Positions 55,990 through 64,000 of a stretch of 64,000 nucleotides of DNA are shown here, in pieces. Location of the stretch: positions 53,561,501 to 53,625,500 of the forward strand of contig CM075652.1 in assembly GCA_037953625.1 (NCBI GenBank), read 5' to 3'. Each line of letters opens with the position of its first letter. Positions within the stretch are counted from its first letter, which is position 1. The DNA is from Crotalaria pallida. Taxonomy: Eukaryota; Streptophyta; Magnoliopsida; Fabales; Fabaceae. Made by a program: the position numbers and the translations under genes. The notes beneath the pieces are model-generated. The model did not search any database. It was given only the letters and a program-made list of their open reading frames with translations, and was not told where the DNA came from.

Positions 55990-57289
55990 CTGGCTCAAAA
56001 TCACCATTTCATCAATTTTTATGGTAGTTAACTTTATCCAAACCCTTTTTATTGATTTTGAGATCCTAATTGTAAATATATGTTGATTTTAGATGATGAA
56101 TGATTATGAATTTGAATTGATGATTTTGAAATGAATTAAATTATGAAAAGTGAAATGATAAATTGTTTGTAATCGCACGAGGAGTTGCGTATTGTGAAAT
56201 AATGATGATGGAATATAAGAAGTTCATAATTATGAAAAGAATAAATAATGAAATGTGAATTGAGAAATGAATCGCATTCGCCCAAGGAGTGCGGATGTTG
56301 AGATGATGATATTATCATGATGACTGAATGATGAGAAATGAATTAATGATAAAGATGGATAATGAACCATTCTTGCATACATGCATTTGATGAGATTTGC
56401 CCTAGTTTGTGAGACTTTAATACTAGTGGCGCGGGGCGGAGGAAGCCTGTAATTCGTGAGCGCAGGGCGGAGGAAGCCTGTAAGTTGTGAGAGGTCGAGC
56501 GGAGGAAGCTCATGAGGACCCACCTATCTCCAAACTGCGATGCCCCGGGAAAAGACGAGAGTAGCATGCATCATGCCACTTAATTACAAGATAATTGTGT
56601 CATAAATTGGGTGTGCATTTGTTGATGCATTATTCTTTGATTACTTGATTATTTGTGATTGTTATTTCTAGTTCGGATAGATTATTATTTGATGATGTGC
56701 TTCGGCTATGACTTACTCCCTTTGCCCTTTATTTGTCAGGTAATGGCACAGAATCCGATATGCGTAGAGATGAGGTTCATTCCTCAAGGGGAATGGCATA
56801 GGAGGGGCACTAGCTTGATCTTAGAGGGAATGGTAGAGATCCTAATCCGCCGTCTGAACCCTCTCCCTCATATCCGTTCCCTGAGGACTTGTGTACCTTT
56901 AGTCTTTATCGTTTGCCTGTTTCCTGAGTAGGGTGGAGGATAAATGACTATGTGATGTTTATATACTTTGGACCTTTTGGAGTTGAGAACCATGTGCTCT
57001 GGGTCGTAATATTTTGTCTTTAAAATATTGTAAAATATGTGAAATGACCTAGAGTTCAAAAAGAAAGCTATGCTTTGGTAATGCTGCTGACATGATGTGA
57101 AATATGTTTTGAAACCTTTCTGATGATAATGTAATATGATGTAAATTAGTTCTCATCTCCATGGGAATGATGTGTTGATGTATCGAATTAGTGATGATTT
57201 AAATTTATTTTCCGAAAGGGCGAAAAATAAATCCATAATTTTAATAAAAGATAAGAAAAAGGGAAATAAATTTGGGTCGTCACAGATGG

Positions 57290-58365
57290 AGACTTAGCTT
57301 AGTTTTGTGGGCTTCCTCTAGGATCATTCTCCTTACTTCGAAATCCATAGGAATGCGAACCCGATTTCTGAAGCGAATAATGCCATCAGCGGCTTTATTG
57401 AATTCAGGCTCTACTTCATCAGTCATTCTTTCTAAGTTCTTTTGCAACTCTTCGTCGTCTGCTTGTCTTTCCCTAATCAATCCGACGAACTCATTTGTCA
57501 CTTGCAACATTTCCAGGACAACGCTGTTTTCTTTCATTTGAACACCCAAGTTGAGATTGCTAAACTCTTGCATCAGCTGCATCTCCTTGACCATTAGATT
57601 GCTCACATGCAGAGCCTTACGACTTAGAGCATCAACCACTACATTAGCCTTGCCTGGATGATATTGAAGATGGAAGTTGTAGTCCTTCAAAAACTCCATC
57701 CACCTTCGTTGCCTCATGTTCAGCTCTTTCTGATCAAAGAGATATTTAAGGGTCTTATGATCGCTGAAAACCTCGAATTTGAGTGCCGTATAGATAATGC
57801 CTCCAGATCTTCAGTGTAAATACTATAGCTGCTAATTCGAGATCATGTGTAGGATAGTTTTGTTCGTGTTGCCGGAGTTGTCTAGATGCATAGGCCACAA
57901 CCTTCCCTTGTTGCATTAAGACACAACCTAGTCCTTGTTTCGAAGCATCACAATACACGTCGAAAGACTGAGTCGGACCCGGCAAAATCAAAACAGGTGA
58001 GCTAGTCAGTCTCTTCTTCAATTCCTCGAAACTTTGCTCACATTGGGGTGTCCACTGATAGGGTGCATCCTTTCTAGTCAGCTTAGTTAGCGGAAGTGCT
58101 AACTTGGAGAATCCTTCTATGAATCGCCGATAGTAACCCGCCATGCCTAAGAAACTACAGATTTCGGTCACCGTTGTGGGTCTCTCCCACTTAAGCACTG
58201 CTTCCACCTTAGAAGGATCAATGACCACTCCTTGTTCAGAAATCACATGGCCCAAGAAATAAACTTCACTCAACCAGAAACTGCACTTCGAAAGTTTGGC
58301 ATAAAGCTACTTTTCTTTGAGAATATGCAACACCGTTCTCAAATGCTCGACGTGCTCACTTTGAG
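57290..58365 (-). pseudogene. G1 RNase H and reverse transcriptase end
   Basis: This is the pol part upstream of integrase. Minus-strand order: a trace of reverse transcriptase from 58365 (SEHVEHLRTVLHILKEK, a TAG, then LYAKLSKCSFWLSEVYFLGH), the connection domain (FLGMAGYYRRFIEGFSKL), and RNase H with FDVYCDASKQGLGCVLMQ and YASRQLRQHEQNYPTHDLE. A one-base insertion near 57770 shifts the frame. It then continues with MRQRRWMEFLKDYNF and YHPGKANVVVDALSR, ending at EEAHKTKLSLH where G4 is inserted. The catalytic reverse transcriptase core (YxDD) lay upstream and is deleted: pol joins LTR sequence directly at 58365. Confidence 0.9.
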
Positions 58366-59605
58366 AACCAAATAATCAATTAACCAATAATCAATAAAAA
58401 TAATCAATAAAACAATTAATTCATAACCAATTTTTTTCACCGAATATTCAACCAGCAACCAATTATATACATCAAATATTTAAGCATCTAGTTGTCTTTA
58501 TATATATATATATATATGTTATGTTATGTTCCATTTTAAAAGAAATTAACACCCACATATTACACCTTCATCTTTTACGCATATAGCAGAGACAAGAAAC
58601 ATAAAAATTGATCAACATTTCTTTATTTTCCACACGCAACGTGGTGCTATTATATTGATTTGGGCTGTACAGGTAACATGATTGTTTTTTTATTTGCTGA
58701 CCAACAAACCCACTTATACAGGTAACGTGATTTATATATAAATATTCATCAAATAATCAACAAACTACCCAATTCATATTCATCAAAGAAAATAACAAAT
58801 AACATACCCAATTCATATTCATCAAAGAAATAACAAATAACATACCCAATTCATATTCATCAAAGAAATTAACCAAACAATCAATTTATCTCAATAACAA
58901 TTACACTACCAGTTATTAATCTAACACTACCCTAACCTTAACCATACCTATACTCTATTAAAAACCTAATTCCCAAATATAAGGGATATGCCCCTTTACC
59001 TTGATTAAGTATAGGAGAAGAGAATTCCCAATTCCTAAGTCCAAAAGCTTGCTTGTGATGATGATTTTTTTCCAAAAGCTTTCTATTTTCTCCTTATTTT
59101 TTCCCTTTCTCTTCCACCTCCACCTTGTTCTTATTTTCTTATGTCTCCTCCTCCTGTTCTTCTTTTGTTCCTTCGACTCCCCTCCCTGTTTCATTTCTTT
59201 TTCTACTTTTTGATGGTTTCTTCTTCTTTTTTTTCTTTTTTTTTTTGCTTACATGGGTTGGGCTAGGCTTAGGGTAGTTAATTAGGAAAAAATATTGTTT
59301 TATATTTTGTTCTCTTTTGTGGGTTAATGTGTGTATGTGTTTTAGACTCTAAATAAAAATTTGATGACTCTAAAAATAACCTACATTTACACAGAATAAT
59401 ATCGTTTTTTTTTTCCAACACAAGTTAAAAATAACAAAGTTACCAGTCCCTACAGACATCTATCGATAAATAAAAAGTACCCAAATTCAACTTTAAAAAT
59501 ATCTTCTAAATCCTGAAATTAAGCTTGATAAAATATAATAAATTAAATATTATTATTATTTTAATTATTATAATTTTACTAAAGGCCAAAATTCGAGATG
59601 TTACA
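58366..59605 (-). mobile_element. G1 5' LTR, partial
   Basis: It matches 32984-34000 plus 51523-51746 and ends GAGATGTTACA, followed by ATATA. The part corresponding to 31576-32983, the primer site, gag and the first part of pol are missing. It contains the uninterrupted version of the G3 insertion site (ATAACCTACATTTACACAG near 59376) and a shorter TA run. Confidence 0.88.
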
Positions 59606-59610
59606 ATATA
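59606..59610. repeat. G1 target-site duplication ATATA (right)
   Basis: It matches 31571-31575. Confidence 0.7.
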
Positions 59611-61248
59611 CACATTCAAGCATACACAAATAAACATAACAAAGCAAAGAGAAACAAAAGAATTAGCACTAAGGTTTCATACATAGGAAATCGTCTACTA
59701 TCTCGCGAGAGTGCACAACCTCCTAGATTTCGACGACGTCACCTCCCGATAAATGCAAATATTGGAATGGCCAGTTCCGGCACTACATTCAATCGGTGGT
59801 AATAGTCCTCGACATCTAGATTGAATTCCTGCACTTCGTTCGGATGCCTTGGCATTCCCAGGATTTCCTTTGTATAAAACTTTAATTTCCAATTAGCCCA
59901 ATACCAAGGATTCTCAATTTCATTACATTATTTTCGTACCACTTAGGTATCCTGTTTGCAATTGGATGAGCACTTATCATATTTGATTCTTTGAATCCCT
60001 AAGTGATTCGCTTAGGTTCCAAAGAATCCTGTTCTCTTTTCATTTTCATACACAAATTTTATAACTCTTCGGTATTCCCATTTGCAAACACATACCTATT
60101 TTTCTCCTTTTCATTTCCTACCCAATTCTTGGGCTTTTCATCTCTCTTTATCTTTTTGGTGTATTGTTTGTGTGAGACCACTATTCATGTTCATCCATGA
60201 CAGGTATATCGGATAGGCATACAATTCCTTTTCTCTTTTCTTTTCATTGCAGCTGTTAATACGTTTTCTTTTCTTTTTCTCTTTTCTTTTCTTTTTCCTA
60301 TCCAATATCCTGTCTCTTTTATCCTCACATAGCCCTCCACTCTCGGGGAAAAGCCAAACCGGGAGGAAGCGCCCCCAACCAATGCATGCACAGTACTTCA
60401 TCCTTCATGGTTCGTCATGAGGGACATACTAACAAAGTTCGTACACCGCACATCACCGGATTCCTCGTACCGAACTTCACCCCCGCAAGGGTTTATCGTA
60501 CTACTTCACCCCTCTTGGGGTTCCTTGTAGGATACAGCAGGAACCACAATCAACCAGTCAATGAAGTGCCTGAGCGACCGGTAGAATTGTTGTGGTGCGC
60601 GCAGAACCGATCGCCGACTCGAGTAGCTGGCCTGACATGCTATCCCCAGTCACTTAGCAATCAAGGTTCTCCAGCAACAATCCCCTTGGTTGTTTCAATA
60701 ACACAACCTAGTCACCTCTATCACTCTCGAAAATCTATGACCTTCACATATCGTACTTCAGTCACAGAATTTTAGCGTCCTGTTTTTCCCCGCAATTTCC
60801 CCTCAATTGAATTTAGACCACATTCATCCTTAAAATCATTTAACATAAAAATTTTGAATTTGATTTGAAAACTATACCTTGAAAATGTATTTTTCATTTG
60901 GACCAAATTCAATCAAGACGCCTATTTTCTTTTCTCCTTCTTTTTCCTTTCTCATTCTCTTTCACCTTTTCTCATAATGGTCTCTCACAAACAATACTAT
61001 TCATTTCGTTTATAAAAATTGACATTCGACTTCATTTGCAAGAGGTGGTATTCAGTTTCTTTCAAAACTTTTCCTTATTATTGGCCAATCGTTTCGAATA
61101 ATATAAGTGCTAATACTTTCAGATTTCCCTAACTCAACTACAAACATTAAAATTTTTACATATAAGTCTCACCTTTGGACAAGAAGTTTGAGATGAGAGT
61201 GTTAGCAGCGAGATCAGGACCATTTTCCCAGGCCGAAAGGAAAGAACT
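59611..61248 (-). mobile_element. H internal region (5' part), non-coding
   Basis: The stretch between the G1 insertion and H's primer site. No gag-like frame was found on the minus strand. Frames seen in TC-rich parts look like chance. Either this is the long leader of a large retrotransposon derivative or it has decayed. Confidence 0.5.
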
Positions 61249-61260
61249 GCTCTGATACCA
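61249..61260 (-). promoter_or_regulatory. H primer-binding site (tRNA-Met type)
   Basis: The minus strand reads TGGTATCAGAGC, 4 bases from the LTR terminus at 61265. It proves H is on the minus strand with its 5' LTR at the right. Confidence 0.85.
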
Positions 61261-61264
61261 TAAT

Positions 61265-62320
61265 TGTAAAACCCCGATTCATATTTAAAAGATAAATAAA
61301 TAAAAGTCTTTAATAAAAATAAGGTACTCAAATTTTATTTTACAAAATAAGTTCATAAACACTTTTGGGGGTTTACTATTGTAATACAAGCAGAATTAAT
61401 TGGAGTTCCTTTCTTTCGACTCTTCTGCTGCAACACTCTGATCCTCAAGCTTCTTGAACATTTACCTAAAATGTTAAACCACTAAGGGGTGAGACCTTTT
61501 CAAAACACATTGAATTAAAAGTCAATAAACATTTCATAATAAAAACTCAAGAAGAATAACTAAATCAGGCAATGGACTAACAATACACATCACATAATCA
61601 GGACTTGTGCAATGCATGAACGCTTCTCAAATGCCAACCTATAACTAGATCCCATTCATATCCTTCTCATTCACACATTCCTTATCCATATTTTACTATG
61701 GGATCCATTTATAGGATTGGTATTCCTTTCTTTTCAATTGCACGATAGTTAGGATTATTGGAAAGGAAGTCAATAGTCCGTGTTCTTTCGGTATTTCATC
61801 ACAAAATGTGGTACTTTGTACTTACTTAACAGGTTATTAGAATCTACTAACCGGTTAAGTTAGTACTGGAGTACCACCCTAATTCGTTATCATATAATCC
61901 GACATCGACTTCTTTTCCAATGATCATAACCCTAACTCAACAACATGCTCAATGCGCACCATATACAGGTAGTCGATATGCACAAACATATCTCAGTCCT
62001 AAACAAGACAGTCCAATAGTAACAACAACAACAACAAGGATTACACCAATAAATCATAACAATAACAAAATCAAATATAAAAACCACTCATGACATCACA
62101 AATAAATCAATTGACATACACAGGTATGTCTCAGAGCACAGAATATAAATCAACTCCCTAGGGTTCTTCACTCCTATTTTCATAACATACAAAAAGGGGT
62201 TTTAACATAAACATTTCAATAAATGTAAAAACAACCAATAATAATCTAATTATCCCCAATCCAACTCTAAACAAGAAATAAAACACTATCCACATTCCAA
62301 TTTAGCTAAAACTCCCAAAT
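61265..62320 (-). mobile_element. H 5' LTR, truncated
   Basis: It starts TGTAAAACCCCGATTC and matches 15339-16397 closely, then stops at CTCCCAAAT (62320), where unrelated LTR sequence begins. The U3 half, with the TATA box and GC-rich motif region, is lost. An (ACA)n run is shorter here than in the other copy. Confidence 0.8.
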
Positions 62321-62487
62321 CGACCGAAAAGAGAAAATTAGGAATTTATTATAGGATGCTAAGAAATTAAATTCCACCGTTGGATATGAAGTTTAAAGGG
62401 TTAAGAAGCTTGTCTAAAAATTTGGATCCGATCCGACGGTTAAAGAAAAAGTTATGGCGAATCGAAGGTTGAAAATTCTGACCCATG

Positions 62488-62705
62488 CCCAGGCGCGCAC
62501 CACTATTCATGGTGACTGGGGCAGATAGTTTTACGCTTAGGCGCGCCATTCCGTGCGCCCAGGCGCGCCCTACACGCACTAGCCATGCACCAGCCTCTGG
62601 TTGGCGCGCCAATTTCCTCCCCAGTCAGCACCTGGTGCGGCGACATGCACCAGGCGTGCGGTCACTGCGCCCAGGCGTGCTGTCACTGCGCCCAGGCGCG
62701 CGCGC
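62488..62705. repeat. GGCGCGCC-type motif cluster
   Basis: About eight CAGGCG(C/T)GC or GGCGCGCC sites, with two exact GGCGCGCC, interspersed with CACCTGGTGC and GATCAGATCTGGTG phrases. Confidence 0.8.
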
Positions 62706-63691
62706 CACCAGATCAGATCTGGTGCGTCGAATCCAAGCTTGGGGCCAAAGTTTTGTTATGAGCCACACGATTTTGCTGGCTTCAAGGCAAGAAATAAGAC
62801 TCCAAAACATATCACTCCATCACACTTCATCACCAACATCAACCCATCATCTTCATCATTTCTCTCAACCCCAAGAACAAGGTTCCATCATCTCTTCTCA
62901 TCACATACACTTGGTTTTGAGCAAATCAAACTCAAAACCATCAAACTCCATCAAGCTAGCACCATGGAAATAGGTTGAAGCTCCTTCCCTCTTCTCCCTC
63001 TACCTCACGAGTTGTCCCTCCCTTCTCCCTCTTAGATTTCAAGCTCATCATCAATTGGGTAAGTGAAATCTTATGTTAAGCCATGATTCTAATCCTTTCT
63101 CTTTCACTCATAAAAGTTGCACTTGCTTAGGGTTTTCTTGTGCCCTTGATTATGTAGAGTCTCAATTTCATGCCATCAAATCAAGACCAAGAGAAGGGCA
63201 AAAATCAACCATCTTGTACTCCCCCAAATAGAGTTGTTTATCATCACTTGATTATATCCTTGTTGAGGTGGCAAGCAAGGCTTAGGAAATTCAAGTTCCC
63301 AAGGTTTTGAGCTAGGGCACACAAAGGTTTCCTTACTTCTTGCTACTTTGAGGTAAGGAGTGGGTATTAGTGAGTATTACCATACTCTGGGGTTTAGTTT
63401 ACGATATGTATATAATGGGTACTAAGTATTATTTGTTAGTGAGTATAATGCACCATAGGGTAGTTAATCAATAGAACTTATGAATTAAGGATAATGGTGA
63501 TGATATTAATAAAAGGTTGAATGGTGCTAATTAAATTATAAGATATAATTGTGATGATTTGATAATGTAAATGTGTAATGTTGTGATTAATTTTGAGCAA
63601 TGTACTTGTTAAGAAGTTAAGTGGTCTTCTGGAAAATGTATTGGTTAATATGATGAAGAGGGAATGTTATTATAAGGAATGAAAATTAATG

Positions 63692-63917
63692 TACCCGGAC
63701 GCAGTAAGACGTGATCGCGCGTGGGTGCGAACGCAGTAGGTCGTGACTAGGGGAGAGTGAAACTATACCCGGACGCAGTAAGACGTGACCGCGCATGGGT
63801 GCGGATGCATTAGGTCGTGACCAGGGACAGAATGAAATGAAATATACCCGGACGCAGTAAGTCGTGACCAGCACATTAGTGCAGACGCAGTAGGTCGTGA
63901 CCAGGGACAGAATAAAA
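63692..63917. repeat. ~77-bp tandem array, three units
   Basis: Units start TACCCGGACGCAGTAAG at 63692, 63766 and 63845. Each has two half-units containing CGCAGTA(A/G)G(A/T)CGTGAC. Confidence 0.88.
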
Positions 63918-64000
63918 AGTAATGTGAATATAACGGAAGAGAATAGAATAAAAGACTTGATAAAAATATTGATTAAGAACAAAGAGGAAATAAATGGATT

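Larger units (their letters stand above)
53109..57284 (+). mobile_element. G4 solo LTR with nested Mutator-type element
   Basis: It begins TGTAACGCCCGCTGG and ends GGGTCGTCACA, flanked by GATGG. No primer site, polypurine tract or coding region exists between the ends, so it is a solo LTR left by LTR-LTR recombination, about 2.8 kb once the 1372-bp nested element is removed. Its layout mirrors the G2/G3 LTRs: palindromes (53368-53402) upstream of a TATA-like TTTAAATATATGG (about 53537), a second palindrome cluster (55861-55989), and a GGAGGAAGCCTGTAA/TCGTGAG array (56430-56515). The palindrome is different, GACAATCGATTGTC. Confidence 0.85.
62321..64000 (+). mobile_element. partial gypsy-type LTR, cut at both ends
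   Basis: No gene. In plus orientation it has the same order of parts as the other LTRs here: a GC-rich cluster of GGCGCGCC/CAGGCGCGC motifs (62488-62705), a CT-rich leader-like stretch with a splice-donor-like GGGTAAGTG near 63060, then a CGTGACC array (63692-63917). The left end is missing at the junction with H and the right end lies outside the window. The overlapping frames near 62485-62978 run through the motif cluster and are probably chance. Confidence 0.55.

Noticed and set aside
53104..57289. G4 as a full retrotransposon
   Set aside because: No primer site, polypurine tract or gag/pol between the ends, and no internal LTR boundary. It fits a solo LTR.
59001..59213. Hydrophobic 70-codon frame, also present near 33663
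   Set aside because: It comes from a TC-rich tract in the G1 LTR and is repeated only because that LTR is duplicated.
62485..62978. Two plus-strand open frames of 125-162 codons
   Set aside because: They run through the GGCGCGCC motif cluster in an LTR, which keeps several frames open. The repeated translation reflects the DNA motif.
1..64000. Assigning the window to legumes from the repeat words
   Set aside because: It rests on memory of similar palindromes and MITE termini. Nothing in the window is diagnostic of a family of plants.

Overview
Organism and overall character: This is AT-rich plant nuclear DNA, almost certainly from a eudicot, made almost entirely of nested transposable elements. 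I found no convincing host protein-coding gene, rRNA or tRNA. The plant assignment rests on Ty3/gypsy LTRs with TGTAAC...GTTACA ends and tRNA-Met primer sites, a SIRE-like copia gag, a plant L1-type LINE, a CACTA end and a Mutator-type element starting GGCTTAATTGCACTTTTGG. The palindromes and that last terminus remind me of legume repeats, but that is memory, not evidence. LAYOUT: 1-7336 holds the leader, primer site and a very long minus-strand LTR (element E1). 7337-8364 is LTR-like remnant. 8365-12270 is the minus-strand 3' LTR of E2, and 12271-14640 is its decayed interior. 14641-14981 is another LTR end. From 15339 to at least 62320 the window is one minus-strand gypsy-like element, H, split by later insertions. 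H has its 3' LTR at 15339-23448 (interrupted by N1, 16811-22438) and its 5' LTR at 61265-62320 with a primer site at 61249-61260. 62321-64000 is part of another plus-strand LTR. NESTING INSIDE H: A LINE (25398-30999, 15-bp target duplication, carrying a CACTA fragment). A gypsy element G1 (31576-59605, target duplication ATATA). Inside G1's 3' LTR lies G3 (target duplication ACCTA, right end at 51517). G3's gag is interrupted by a gag-only SIRE-like element (42477-47324, target duplication AATAT), and its 5' LTR region is interrupted by a rearranged block of a related element, G2 (34088-41023), flanked by about 235-bp direct repeats. Inside G1's integrase lies a solo LTR, G4 (53109-57284, target duplication GATGG), itself carrying a Mutator-type element with foldback ends (54252-55623, 9-bp target duplication). 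HOW THE PARTS WORK TOGETHER: Most of these elements are non-autonomous. Three (N1, the SIRE-like element, the G2/G3 family) keep a gag or gag-like reading frame but no complete pol, so they would need proteins from elsewhere. Only the LINE and G1 keep recognisable reverse transcriptase or integrase sequence, and both carry stops or frameshifts. MOST UNUSUAL SIGNALS: (1) Seven different LTR types carry a cluster of a short self-complementary motif just upstream of their TATA-like box, with different motifs in different families: ACTCGAGT, GACAATCGATTGTC, GTATCCGGATAC, and a looser GGCGCGCC type. Several have a second cluster downstream. (2) All five gypsy-type 3' ends carry the hairpin GAATTTCG-4 nt-CGAAATTC just before the polypurine tract. 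(3) The G2 block is a gag split and permuted around one LTR. All alignments and counts here were made by eye.
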